64,000 bases of DNA, taken from positions 1-64,000 of the forward strand of contig CAYZXS010000019.1 in NCBI GenBank assembly GCA_964482495.1, given 5' to 3'. Below, one piece after another: positions 50,707 to 59,336 of this stretch. Source of the DNA: J029 sp964482495. GTDB taxonomy: Bacteria > Planctomycetota > UBA1135. Both the position numbers and the translations under genes were made by a program. Position 1 is the first letter of the stretch, and every line of letters starts with the position of its first letter. The notes beneath the pieces were generated by a model that saw nothing but the letters and a program-made list of their open reading frames with translations, made no database searches and was not told the origin of the DNA.

Positions 50707-51102
50707 ATGCTCGCGGCGATGCCCCGTCTGCTGCTCGCCCTGCTCGCCCTGGCGCCGCTGCCGAGCTGTGTCCTCCTCGTGGGGGCCGCGATCGGAGCCG
50801 GAGTCGTCCACGCCATCTCCGAGGACAGCGTCGAGGTGCTGTTCGAGGCCGGCTTCGACGAGGTCTACGACGTCTGCGAAGCCCAACTGGAGCGCGCCGG
50901 CACGGTCGAGCGGTCGGATGACCTGCGCGGGGAGCTCGAAGGAGCGACCGTGGATTCGCAGGTCGAGATCACCATCGACACCACCCGCCAGGGCTATCAA
51001 CGGGTCACGGTGCGGCCCCGCAAGCTCTCAGGCTTGTCTCCCGACCTCGAGACGGCGCAGTGGCTCGCGGATGCCATCTCGCGCCGGCTGATGGACGCCT
51101 GA
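50707..51102 (+). CDS. Small lipoprotein, DUF3568-like
   Basis: The 131-residue product has a lipoprotein leader (MPRLLLALLALAPLPSC; lipobox LPSC) and a single small alpha/beta domain (VEVLFEAGFDEVYDVCEAQL; GATVDSQVEITIDTTR; LETAQWLADAISRRLMDA) like DUF3568-type envelope lipoproteins. ATG 50719 gives a tighter leader and may be the true start; neither has a clear ribosome-binding site. It diverges from the TPR gene at 50539 with 167 bases between the starts, so the two may share a control region. Confidence 0.72.
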   Translation: MLAAMPRLLLALLALAPLPSCVLLVGAAIGAGVVHAISEDSVEVLFEAGFDEVYDVCEAQLERAGTVERSDDLRGELEGATVDSQVEITIDTTRQGYQRVTVRPRKLSGLSPDLETAQWLADAISRRLMDA

Positions 51103-51229
51103 CGACGTCCAGAGCCGCCTACCGGGATTCCCCGTCGCAACGAGGAAAGGCCGGCGAAGGCCGAGGCCTGAGCCGAGACCCCACCGCCCGGCCCGCCTTC
51201 CTTGCGGCCAATCCTCCCTCCGCGACCCC

Positions 51230-52018
51230 TCAGCCGACCGTCTCGGCCAGTCCATTGCTGAGGGCACACGTGGTCAGGTCGAGGGCTTGGAACCAGACCG
51301 CCGCTCCCGTCGCTCCGGCCGGCACGGGCACGGAGACATCGGCGGCGCCGGTCCCATCGGCGGGCTGGATCGAGAGCACGCTCACGGGAGCGCTCAGGTC
51401 GACCGTCACCACCCCGCAGGGGCCGGCCGGCAGGCTGGCCGGTCCTCCGCCCGAGAGCGAGTAGGCGAAGCCGATCATGCCGCCTGGGGTGCCTCCGACC
51501 AGGGAGAGGTTGGCGGTGGCGCCCGCGACCAGACCGGAGATCCCGAGCACAGGTCCGCCCGGAGCGCCCGTCCAGCTCGCCGTCGCCATGACCTCCGGCG
51601 CCGCCATGCCGGTGCCGCGCCAGGCGTCGTAGAGCTGCTGGCCGCGGTCTTGCAGGAAGGCCACGGAGCCGTCGTTGGCCAGCAGGAGGAACTGGATGTA
51701 CTCCCAGCTGGTCGCCTGGTACATCAGGGCGATGTCCGCCCGCACCGCTCCGGGAGGCGGCAGGAGGGTGACCTCGTCCCAGTAGCGGTAGGTTCCTCCA
51801 GCGCCGGGATCGCCAAATTGCTCCTCGGGGACGGGCAGGGCGTTCCGTAGCTTGGCCTGGTCGTAATCGAACCCATAGGGCGGGATCCGATTGTCGGCCG
51901 CGACCATGTTGTTGAGCACGAAGTGGAAGGTCTCGGCGTAGCTGCCCGCGGGCCGACCCGCCAAGTCGCCGAGGGTGAGGACCGGCTGCCCGCTGACCCG
52001 GTCATAGGTCAGGACCAT
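51230..52018 (-). CDS. C-terminal part of the multihaem cytochrome (frame-shifted)
   Basis: The 262-residue frame begins MVLTYDRVSGQPVLTLGDLA and continues with NNMVAADNRIPPYGFDYDQA and WEYIQFLLLANDGSVAF. This reads as the direct continuation of the cytochrome frame at 52009-53490, displaced by one base. It has no signal peptide or ribosome-binding site of its own. The last 95 residues form the beta-sandwich ending GAAVWFQALDLTTCALSNGL, resembling the end of the phosphoesterase at 23618-25894. Inserting one C into the C5 tract at 52022-52026 would join both parts into about 753 residues. Treat it as half of a broken or mis-sequenced gene. Confidence 0.65.
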   Translation of the reverse strand: MVLTYDRVSGQPVLTLGDLAGRPAGSYAETFHFVLNNMVAADNRIPPYGFDYDQAKLRNALPVPEEQFGDPGAGGTYRYWDEVTLLPPPGAVRADIALMYQATSWEYIQFLLLANDGSVAFLQDRGQQLYDAWRGTGMAAPEVMATASWTGAPGGPVLGISGLVAGATANLSLVGGTPGGMIGFAYSLSGGGPASLPAGPCGVVTVDLSAPVSVLSIQPADGTGAADVSVPVPAGATGAAVWFQALDLTTCALSNGLAETVG

Positions 52019-53490
52019 CCCGGGGGAGGTCCGAGCCCGAGGAGTTGGTTCGCCCACTCCTGGGTCATCGCCATGTGGGCCTCGTAGACCTTGGTGTTGG
52101 TGCCGCCCAGGTCCTGCAGGGTCTCGACGGTGGTCGACTGGCCGTTCACGGTGACGCTCAGCGGCCCATAGGCGCCGTCCTCGCGGAGCAGGTTGTTGCT
52201 GCCGTCATACCACTTCATGTTGAGCCACATGCGCCGCCCCTCCGGATAACCGGAGATCAGCTTGTGGCCCGTGAGGTTCACGACCTTCACGGTGTTCCCG
52301 GTCACGTCCAGAGTCGCCGCGGAGGCCAGCATCGCCCGCGCGCGCAACTTGGCGCGGTCCATGGCGCTGATCGCCTCGGAACTCAAGCCGCCGCCGGGGC
52401 TGACCAGGCCGCGGGCGTCGAGCCATTGGATGGCGTCCCCGACCCAGGTGTTCCCGCCGGTCAGGTCGTGCGAGGGGAGGTCCTTGCGGTTGGGCGAGGG
52501 GTCCTTGCAACCGTGACCGGTGACCGGGGCCATGTGGCAGGACTGACAGGTGTAGTAGCGCGTGGTTCCGTCCTCGTAGTCCCCGCCCTTGCCGGCAGCC
52601 AGCGAGGCCTGATAAACGGAGTCGATCACCCCAGCCTTCAGGTCAGCGGGCAGGCCGCCGAAGTCGGAGACCCGCGTCGAGGGGAAGGCGCTGGCCATGT
52701 GCTCGCTGAAGGTCCGCTCGATGACGCCGTAGGTGAACGGCAGGTTGTTGAAGGCGGCCTTACCACCCACGGGCGAACCGGGGACGCCGCTGAAGCTGCC
52801 GGCCGGCAAGGGCTGCTGGGCGCCGTTGTTGTGGGCGAGGTCGCCCGTCACCGGGTTCGAGACGTCGTGGCAGGTCCCGCACAGCTCGGAGGAACGGTGG
52901 AAGTCGGACTTGGCGAAACCGTGCGGAGCGGTGGTGCTCGCGTACGGACCCAATCGCCGGTCCTCGTTCGGCGAGACGACGTACATGCCGCTGCCGAGGT
53001 AGGCCTCGGGGGCGCCGCCGCCGGTGTTGGCCACGAAAGGCGGGTTCTGGACCCCTTGGTGCTCGGACCCGTCCGGGTCGGTCAGGAGGTGGCAGAGGTG
53101 GCAGGTCACGCCCTCGGCGTCCTCGTCCACCAGTGCCGAGCCATCGGTGGGCGTGGACCGGTCCTCGAGCCATCCTGCGGGGAAGTGGCAGCGGATGCAG
53201 AGGTCACCGGCGCCGTCGAAGTCCTGCTCGGCGATGGCCAGACAAGCCCAGAAGAGCGGATCCCGGCCGGCCTGGGCCATCATGCCGCCCTGCCAGTTCC
53301 GGTAAGGCTCCACGGCGAGGTCGTAGTCGCCGTGGCACCCGCCGCAGTCATCCGGCTTCTTCAGCTGCTGGACCTCGAGCGGCTGGGTGCCCGGGAGCTG
53401 GACGTCGGTCGGGACGGTCGTCGCCAGGATGAGAGGAACGGCGGCGAGTGCGAGGAGCGCCAGGGGGGAGGCTGAGCGAGGGGAACCCAT
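52009..53490 (-). CDS. Five-haem c-type cytochrome, N-terminal part
   Basis: The 493-residue frame has a signal peptide (MGSPRSASPLALLALAAVPL) and five CxxCH haem-binding motifs (CGGCH, CIRCH, CHLCH, CGTCH, CQSCH) within the first 350 residues, followed by a beta-rich region (VKVVNLTGHKLISGYPEGRR). Haem attachment and function would be in the periplasm, in electron transfer or as an oxidoreductase. The frame ends in QLLGLGPPPGWS, immediately after the point where the neighbouring frame takes over (GMVLTYDRV). The protein is probably longer in intact relatives. No cytochrome maturation genes lie in the window. It diverges from the CpdR gene at 53689. Confidence 0.82.
   Translation of the reverse strand: MGSPRSASPLALLALAAVPLILATTVPTDVQLPGTQPLEVQQLKKPDDCGGCHGDYDLAVEPYRNWQGGMMAQAGRDPLFWACLAIAEQDFDGAGDLCIRCHFPAGWLEDRSTPTDGSALVDEDAEGVTCHLCHLLTDPDGSEHQGVQNPPFVANTGGGAPEAYLGSGMYVVSPNEDRRLGPYASTTAPHGFAKSDFHRSSELCGTCHDVSNPVTGDLAHNNGAQQPLPAGSFSGVPGSPVGGKAAFNNLPFTYGVIERTFSEHMASAFPSTRVSDFGGLPADLKAGVIDSVYQASLAAGKGGDYEDGTTRYYTCQSCHMAPVTGHGCKDPSPNRKDLPSHDLTGGNTWVGDAIQWLDARGLVSPGGGLSSEAISAMDRAKLRARAMLASAATLDVTGNTVKVVNLTGHKLISGYPEGRRMWLNMKWYDGSNNLLREDGAYGPLSVTVNGQSTTVETLQDLGGTNTKVYEAHMAMTQEWANQLLGLGPPPGWS
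52022..52026 (-). other. Probable frameshift site in a C5 homopolymer
   Basis: On the minus strand CCTCCCCCGGGATGG ends one cytochrome frame (G-P-P-P-G-W) and, one base displaced, reads P-G-M-V-L-T. Adding one C restores a single frame. Sequencing error, a real mutation or programmed slippage would all fit. Confidence 0.7.
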
Positions 53491-53576
53491 GTCCCACCTT
53501 TACCCAGAAGCTGGGAACAAGGCCAATCCATGGGGAGTATCAGATAACCTGAACTCATGGGTCCTGGGATTGCCGC

Positions 53577-53612
53577 AATCGGGATCTGGTTCCCGAAATG
53601 GGCATCCCGATT
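53577..53612. promoter_or_regulatory. Inverted repeat in divergent intergenic region
   Basis: AATCGGGAT and ATCCCGATT are exact reverse complements across an 18-base spacer, between the cytochrome start and the CpdR start. The spacer length suits a dimeric regulator binding two faces, or a hairpin. Confidence 0.4.
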
Positions 53613-53617
53613 CCCGC

Positions 53618-53654
53618 CAGCGCAAAACTACTGAGGTCGTAGTAGCCTGCGCTG
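53618..53654 (+). promoter_or_regulatory. Two-part leader hairpin upstream of the CpdR gene
   Basis: CAGCGCA/TGCGCTG (7 bp) encloses, after a small internal loop, CTACT/AGTAG (5 bp) with the loop GAGGTCGT. It ends 34 bases before the ATG at 53689 and would form in the mRNA leader. Confidence 0.45.
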
Positions 53655-53688
53655 GTCTGGCACGGTCCTTGCCACCACTCCCGAGATC

Positions 53689-56640
53689 ATGAACCGGAAC
53701 CTGCTCCTCCTGGTCGTCCTGCTCCTCGTCGCTGGCCTCGGCTACCTGATGTTCGGACCGGATCCAGAGGTCGCTGACGGGCCGGGGGGCATGGATCCCC
53801 GCCTCGAGCCCGGCTCCACCGCCGCCGACGGCGTCGAGGGCTCCTCCGCCGCCGTCGCCGCCGCGCCCGAGATGGAGCAGGCGGGCCGGACCAACCTGAA
53901 CCCCGCTGACGCCGGCGCCGAGGCTGGGCTGGCGCGCGCCGCCGGCGAACCCGGCTCCCTGCGTCTGCGCCTGGTGGACGCCAAGGGCCAGCCGGTCCGC
54001 GAGGTCGAGGTGAGTCTCGAGGACGACGACGGCATGGCCTTCGATTTCCCCGGGGCCATCGCCTTCGACCTCGACCACGCGCTCGGGGAGGACGAGGCCG
54101 AGGAGGAGCCGACGACTCGGCGGCCGGACGCGGAAGGCTGGGTCCATTTCGCGGGCGTCGAGGCCGGCGAGGGCCATCGGCTGGACATCTCTGGCCGCTA
54201 CTGGGTGCAGCGGCGCATGAGGGTGGCGCCGTTGCGCGCCGGCGAACAGCGGCAGCTCGGCGAAGTCGTGCTCAGCCCCGGGGTGGCCTTGGAGGGCCGG
54301 GTGCTCGATACCGGGGACCAGCCGGTCGCAGGCGCCACCGTGATCCTGCAGGAGGACGGCTCCGCCTTCGGGATGATGGGCTCTGGCGGCGCCACCGTCG
54401 CCCGCGCCACCAGCGAGGCGGACGGCAGTTACCTGCTGCCCGGTCTGGCCACCGGCCGCTTCCGCCTGAAGGCCTCTGCCCCCGGCATGGTCGAAGGCGA
54501 GCAGGTGCTCGAGCTGACCCCGGCGCCGCGCGACCAGCACGCTGACCTGCGCCTCGGCGCCGGCGGCCGGGTCACGGGCCTGGTGCTCGGCCCGGACGGG
54601 CAGCCGATGCCCGGCGCCCGGGTCAGCTTGGCTGCCGCCGACGGCTTCGCCTCCTTCTCCTGGCGGCGCGAGCGCGTCCTGCGCGAGGGCACAGAGGTCG
54701 ACGAACGCGGCCGCTTCACCCTCACGGGCCTGCCCGAGAAGGGCCGCTACCGAGTCCTGGCGGCGGCCGAGGGCTATGCCATGGCGCGCTCGAAGGCGGT
54801 CCGCCCGGGCGCCGACTTGCGGCTCCAGCTCGACCCGACCCGCGACTTCCACGGCCGGGTGGTCGACGCCGGCGGCCGAGCCGTCGCCGGCGCCAGCGTC
54901 GTGCTCGAGCCCATGGTCCGGCAGTCGGGCCCCGGCATGTTCCGCACCAACGGCTCGACCAGCAAGGAGGACGGCAGCTTCACCATCGGCGGCGTCAAGG
55001 CCGGCGACTACCGCTTGCGCGCCTCCGCGCCCGCCGGTGAGGGCGTGATCGAACCGGTCTCGGTCGCCGCCGGAGGCGAGCCGGTCGAGGTGGTGCTCCA
55101 GGGCGGGGACGCCCTGATCGTGCGCGTGACCGATCCGGCCGGACGGCCGGTGGCGGACGCCTCCGTGAGCATCCACAGCGTCGATGACGACGACCCGCTC
55201 TCCCACCTCGGTCCCGGCCAGGGCGGCGTGCGCATCCGGCGCGGCGGGGCGCCCGGCGGCGGCCGCAGCGGCAAGACCGACGCCCAAGGTGAGCTCCGCT
55301 TCCTCGGCCTGGATCCTGGTCCGTGGCGATTGGAGGCCCGCGCCGAGGGCTTCGCCGCCGCGGAGCTCGAGCTCCTGCGCAACGCCGAGGACGAGCAGCG
55401 CGCCGAGATCGTGGTCCACCCCGCCAGCGCCCTGGTCGTGCGCGTGGTCGATCCCTTCGGCCAGCCGGTGCCGCGCGCCCAGCTCGAGCTGCGAGCGACC
55501 GCGCCGGACAGCGAGTCCCAGCCCCGCTCCGGCCGCGCCGATGACTGGGGAATCGTCGTCTGGGAGGAGCTCGAGCCAGGACCCTACGCCGTGCACGAAG
55601 GCGGCGGCGGCGGCAGCGGGTTGATGAGCTTCGAGAACGGCGACATGGCGGTGCACATCGGCGGCCCGCAAGGACAAGAGACCAACGACGTGCCTGGCTT
55701 GGTGGTCGAGCTGAAGGCCGGCGAGACCGGCGACGAGACCATGGTGATCGCCTCCAAGGCGCTGCCGCGCGTGCGCGTGACCCGCTTCGGCGAGCCGGTC
55801 GCTGGCGCCACCGTCTCCTTGACGGCCAAGGGCGACAGCGACTTCATGATGTTCGCCGGCCCGATGGGAGGAGGGGGCACCAAGACCGACGGCGAGGGCT
55901 GGGCGGCGATGCCCCCCACCGATCCGGGCAGCTATGAGCTGAGCGCCCGCTCCGGCCCGCAGAGCCCGCCGACGACCCTGGACGTCGAGCTCGGCGCCGG
56001 CCCGCAGGACCTCTCCATCGCCCTGGCGTCGGGTGAGATCAGCGGCCTCGTGATCGGCCCCGCCGGGCCGGTGGCCAACGCCCGCGTCGGCCTGAGCGAG
56101 GGACCCGGCGGCGACGACGGCTCCGGCTCCCAGGGCGTGGTGATGATGAGCGTCGCCTACGGCGCGGACGAAGACGAGGCGGCGGTCGAGACCGTCGACT
56201 TCATGCCCGGCCAATCGACCCTGAACACCGCCGCCGACGGCAGCTTCCACTTCCGCGACGTGCCGCCCGGCGACTGGCACTTGCGGGTCGCCTCCAAGGG
56301 GTTCAGCCGGCTCACCAGCGACACCATCTCCCTCGATAACGGCGCCCGCGTCGACGTCGGCATGCTGGAGCTGAAGGGCGCCGGGGCGCTCCAAGGCGTG
56401 GTCACGGGCCTGCCGCCGAAGGACGACCCGGAGGGGTTCTCGATGGACATGGTGCAGCTCCTGGACGCCGACGGCGAGAGCGTGCAGTACGGCATCGTCA
56501 ACAGCAAGGGCCGCTACCGCTTCGCGGACGTGCCGCCCGGCACCTACACCTTGAAGATGCAGGTCGACGGCGAGGATCGGGAGTCCGCCCCGGTCGTGGT
56601 CAGCGCCGGGCCGGCGACGCTGTTCGACTTCAACCTCTGA
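53689..56640 (+). CDS. Membrane-anchored multi-CpdR protein
   Basis: The 983-residue protein has an N-terminal uncleaved-looking helix (NLLLLVVLLLVAGLGYLMFG), a Pro/Ala/Glu-rich spacer and then eight or more carboxypeptidase-regulatory-like (transthyretin-fold) repeats in tandem. Examples are LEGRVLDTGDQPVAGATVIL, VTGLVLGPDGQPMPGARVSL, FHGRVVDAGGRAVAGASVVL and LRVASKGFSRLTSDTISLDN. The repeating block is G-x-V-x-D-x-x-G-x-P-V-x-G-A-x-V-x-L followed by T-D-x-x-G-x-F. Such proteins are abundant in Planctomycetota and are thought to be extracytoplasmic adhesive or sensory stalks. There is no peptidase domain. It resembles the extracytoplasmic halves of the two sigma fusions. Confidence 0.85.
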   Translation: MNRNLLLLVVLLLVAGLGYLMFGPDPEVADGPGGMDPRLEPGSTAADGVEGSSAAVAAAPEMEQAGRTNLNPADAGAEAGLARAAGEPGSLRLRLVDAKGQPVREVEVSLEDDDGMAFDFPGAIAFDLDHALGEDEAEEEPTTRRPDAEGWVHFAGVEAGEGHRLDISGRYWVQRRMRVAPLRAGEQRQLGEVVLSPGVALEGRVLDTGDQPVAGATVILQEDGSAFGMMGSGGATVARATSEADGSYLLPGLATGRFRLKASAPGMVEGEQVLELTPAPRDQHADLRLGAGGRVTGLVLGPDGQPMPGARVSLAAADGFASFSWRRERVLREGTEVDERGRFTLTGLPEKGRYRVLAAAEGYAMARSKAVRPGADLRLQLDPTRDFHGRVVDAGGRAVAGASVVLEPMVRQSGPGMFRTNGSTSKEDGSFTIGGVKAGDYRLRASAPAGEGVIEPVSVAAGGEPVEVVLQGGDALIVRVTDPAGRPVADASVSIHSVDDDDPLSHLGPGQGGVRIRRGGAPGGGRSGKTDAQGELRFLGLDPGPWRLEARAEGFAAAELELLRNAEDEQRAEIVVHPASALVVRVVDPFGQPVPRAQLELRATAPDSESQPRSGRADDWGIVVWEELEPGPYAVHEGGGGGSGLMSFENGDMAVHIGGPQGQETNDVPGLVVELKAGETGDETMVIASKALPRVRVTRFGEPVAGATVSLTAKGDSDFMMFAGPMGGGGTKTDGEGWAAMPPTDPGSYELSARSGPQSPPTTLDVELGAGPQDLSIALASGEISGLVIGPAGPVANARVGLSEGPGGDDGSGSQGVVMMSVAYGADEDEAAVETVDFMPGQSTLNTAADGSFHFRDVPPGDWHLRVASKGFSRLTSDTISLDNGARVDVGMLELKGAGALQGVVTGLPPKDDPEGFSMDMVQLLDADGESVQYGIVNSKGRYRFADVPPGTYTLKMQVDGEDRESAPVVVSAGPATLFDFNL

Positions 56641-56654
56641 GCGGGGTCAGCAGC

Positions 56655-57950
56655 TCAAAGCTCCCAACCCTCGCGGTACTCCCTCGACACCAACGGCTGC
56701 GCGCGGGCCTCGCTGGCGCGCAGCCGCGCCGCGTCCCAGTCGAAGGCCGCACCACTCCGGTAGGCGATGTTGCCGAGCAGCACGGTCTCGGTGAGGGCGC
56801 CGGAGTAGTCGAAGTCGCAGGTGGTGGCGCCGCGGCTCTTGCAGGCCTCGATCCACTCGCGGTAGTGGCCGAGCGAGTCCGGGATGGTCGGCGCCGACGG
56901 GCTGAAGTCGGCGAACTCCTCCTCCGGATAGAGCTTCCAGCCGCCGTAGTCCGCGAACAGCTCGCCCCGCTCGCCGACGAAGAGCACGCCCATGCCGCGC
57001 GCCGGCAGGGCGCCGGACTCCATCTGCGGCGGCAGCTTGCCGCCGTCGCTCCAGTGCAGCGAGACCGGCTCGAGCAGGGCGCCGTCAGCGCCGCGGCGGG
57101 CGGGGAAGTCCCAGCGGGCGCGCATCCACAGCGGCGCGGTCTGCGGATGCACCGGCGGCCCCTCGGCGGCGACCCGCACCGGGTGCCGCAGGTCCAGGGC
57201 CCAGAAGGCCAGGTCGATCAGGTGGCAGCCCATGTCGCCGAGGGTGCCGCCTCCGAAGTCCCACCAGCGGCGCCAATTCGCCGGCAGGTAGGTCGGGTGG
57301 TAGGGCCGATAAGCGGCCGGGCCGAGCCAGAGGTTGTAGCGGAGGTTCGGCGGGATCGGCGGCCGCTCGCTCGGCAGCTCGCCGCCGCCCCAGGCCTTGC
57401 CGACCCAGGCGTGGCACTCGCGCACCGGCCCGATGGCGCCGCTCCGCACCAGCTCGACCACGCGGCGGTAGTTGGCGCCGGCGTGGATCTGCGTCCCCAT
57501 CTGGGTGACGGCGCCGCGCCGCCGCGCGGCCTCGGCCACCAGCCGCGCCTCGCGTACGTTGTGGGTCAGCGGCTTCTCGCAGTAGGCGTCCATGCCCAGC
57601 TCCAGGGCCATCAGCGTCGCCGGCGCGTGGGTGTGGTCGGCGGTGCTCACGACCACGGCGTCGAGGCGCTCGCGCTCGAGCATGTCGCGGAAGTCGTGGT
57701 AGCGGGCGGCGCCGGGGTGTGCCTCGGCGGCGCGACCGAGGTAGTGGTCGTCGATGTCGCACAGCGCCGTGATCTCCTCACCCGAGACCCCGCCGAGGTT
57801 GGCGGCCGCCCGGTTGGCGACGCCGATGACGCCGATCTTGAGCTTGTCGTTCGGCGACATCCGGCCGCGGCGCGGCGCGGCGCAGCCCGAGACGAAGGAG
57901 ACCGCCGCCAGGGCGGCGCTGGTGCGGAGGAAATCGCGGCGGTCGAGCAT
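56655..57950 (-). CDS. Tat-exported Gfo/Idh/MocA-family oxidoreductase
   Basis: The 431-residue protein begins with a twin-arginine leader (MLDRRDFLRTSAALAAVSFV; also a lipobox-like VSGC) and has the Gfo/Idh/MocA NAD(P)-binding domain (LKIGVIGVANRAAANLGGVS). The family EKP motif is in DAYCEKPLTHN, and the substrate domain follows (WWDFGGGTLGDMGCHLIDLA). Most likely it oxidises or epimerises a sugar or cyclitol with a cofactor bound during folding and exported with it. The many paralogues in planctomycetes are of unknown substrate. It converges on the CpdR gene with 14 bases between the stops. Confidence 0.9.
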   Translation of the reverse strand: MLDRRDFLRTSAALAAVSFVSGCAAPRRGRMSPNDKLKIGVIGVANRAAANLGGVSGEEITALCDIDDHYLGRAAEAHPGAARYHDFRDMLERERLDAVVVSTADHTHAPATLMALELGMDAYCEKPLTHNVREARLVAEAARRRGAVTQMGTQIHAGANYRRVVELVRSGAIGPVRECHAWVGKAWGGGELPSERPPIPPNLRYNLWLGPAAYRPYHPTYLPANWRRWWDFGGGTLGDMGCHLIDLAFWALDLRHPVRVAAEGPPVHPQTAPLWMRARWDFPARRGADGALLEPVSLHWSDGGKLPPQMESGALPARGMGVLFVGERGELFADYGGWKLYPEEEFADFSPSAPTIPDSLGHYREWIEACKSRGATTCDFDYSGALTETVLLGNIAYRSGAAFDWDAARLRASEARAQPLVSREYREGWEL

Positions 57951-58046
57951 CGTCCCGCCATCCTAAGGGAGTGGCCCCGGCGGCGGTGGGCCGCCGCCGA
58001 GGCCGGTATCGCTCCGTTTCCGTCGGCTCCAGGGGAATCCGGAGGT

Positions 58047-58763
58047 CTACTCCTGGTCGAACCAGAAGTAGAGGTCGCCGTAGAGGTCGATGGCGACGTT
58101 CAGCCAGCCCTGCTGATCCGACGGGCCGCTCTCCAGGCTGCCGGAGGCCGCGAGCAGCATGCCGCCGTCGCCGTAGACCTCGAGGTAGCCGGGGCCGTCC
58201 TGGATCGGGTCGTCCATGGGATCGGCGCTGCCGTTCCAGGCCGGGACCCAGCGCTGGACGGTCGGCGGCCGCTCCGACCGCAGCGGCCGGGCGCCCGTGA
58301 CTGGGTCGACGGCGTGGACCGCCTCCTTGCCCATCAGGGTGGCGTCCGCGGCGTCATCGGCGCCGAACAGCCACGAGGCGTGGAGCAGCTCGATCATGCC
58401 CGAGCCGTGCTCCCAGCGGATCACCAGGGCGGGGCCTTCGGGCAGCTGCAGCGGCTCGTCGGCGCCCGCGGCCGGGAGGTCGGCGAAGACGGCGCCGAGA
58501 TCGCCCAGCTGGGCCACCAGCAGGTCCTCCGCCACCTTCTCGGTCGGCAGGACGTAGTCGCCGTCCGGGTTCCAGTAGGGGTCGCCGGTCAGCTGCAGGT
58601 CGCGCAGGCTGAACCACTCGGCCGGCAGCTCGATCTGGGCCAGCGGTAGGCGGTAGAGGAGTTGGAGCGGCTGGCTGGAATTCTCCAGGGAGCGGATCTG
58701 CTGCGCGCCGAAGAGGACCAGGCCCGCGAGGCCGATCCAGCGGATGGCGGTGAAGGCCTTCAT
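58047..58763 (-). CDS. Membrane-anchored hypothetical protein
   Basis: The 238-residue product has one N-terminal helix (FTAIRWIGLAGLVLFGAQQI) and a soluble alpha/beta domain (LPLAQIELPAEWFSLRDLQL; GPALVIRWEHGSGMIELLHA; GGMLLAASGSLESG) ending YGDLYFWFDQE. No family was recognised. Its start overlaps the stop of the Cys-rich gene (ATGA at 58760-58763), so the two are coupled. Confidence 0.65.
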   Translation of the reverse strand: MKAFTAIRWIGLAGLVLFGAQQIRSLENSSQPLQLLYRLPLAQIELPAEWFSLRDLQLTGDPYWNPDGDYVLPTEKVAEDLLVAQLGDLGAVFADLPAAGADEPLQLPEGPALVIRWEHGSGMIELLHASWLFGADDAADATLMGKEAVHAVDPVTGARPLRSERPPTVQRWVPAWNGSADPMDDPIQDGPGYLEVYGDGGMLLAASGSLESGPSDQQGWLNVAIDLYGDLYFWFDQE

Positions 58764-59155
58764 CCTTGGTCCGCGCAGCCGCAGGTCTGGCTGTTGAGGT
58801 CGAGCACGCAGGAGGTGCAGGTCAGGTTGCGGCACTCGGTCTGCAGCTCGCCGTCGCTGGCGACGACCCACTGGGTCCGACAGTCGCTGATCGGGCAGTC
58901 GGCGCCACACCGCAGGATCTGGGTCCCGTCCATCTGCTGGAGGACCAGGACCTCGGAGGAACAAGCCTCACCGCTTGAGCAGGGCCCAACGCAGAAGAAC
59001 TCGTTCGGCGAGGTGAAGACGAGGGAACAGCCCTCCCCCCCCGGCGGCGGCCCGAACACCGTGGGCGCCCCCGAGGCGGGAAGGGTGAACCCCAGCCCGA
59101 GCGCAAGGACCGCTGCGGGCAAGAGGGAGGAACGAAGAAGCTTAGGAATGGACAT
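58760..59155 (-). CDS. Secreted cysteine-rich small protein
   Basis: The 131-residue product has a signal peptide (MSIPKLLRSSLLPAAVLALG, to about ASGA) and twelve cysteines in the mature part, in pairs such as CGADC and CTSC. This suggests a disulfide-stabilised module or a metal-binding module. It is translationally coupled to the membrane-anchored hypothetical downstream. I start at ATG 59155, where the leader begins. It diverges from sigma fusion 2 at 59337, whose control region it shares. No family was recognised. Confidence 0.65.
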   Translation of the reverse strand: MSIPKLLRSSLLPAAVLALGLGFTLPASGAPTVFGPPPGGEGCSLVFTSPNEFFCVGPCSSGEACSSEVLVLQQMDGTQILRCGADCPISDCRTQWVVASDGELQTECRNLTCTSCVLDLNSQTCGCADQG

Positions 59156-59252
59156 CGTGTCCCGGGCAGGCACCCGGAGAAGTTGCTGGGGCTGATGAAG
59201 ACCAGGAATCATCATCGTGATGCTCAACCCTATCCCGAGCTTCAGTAGGATC

Positions 59253-59271
59253 TTGCTTTTATTAAATTTCT
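59253..59271. promoter_or_regulatory. AT-rich island in a divergent promoter region
   Basis: A 19-base run (TTGCTTTTATTAAATTTCT) is almost free of G and C in a region otherwise near 60-70 percent, between the divergent Cys-rich gene and sigma fusion 2. It is the likeliest promoter core here, but no pair of -35/-10 hexamers can be fixed by eye. Confidence 0.35.
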
Positions 59272-59336
59272 TGAGACAGGAGCGCCTCAGCGGGATCACT
59301 CAAGTGCCCCGGGTAACCTGGGGAAACCGCATCTCC

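Noticed and set aside
51230..52018. Stand-alone secreted protein
   Set aside because: It has no leader and continues the cytochrome sequence after a one-base shift.
53500..56394. Long minus-strand frame opposite the multi-CpdR gene
   Set aside because: The + strand frame has repeat domains; the minus frame has none.
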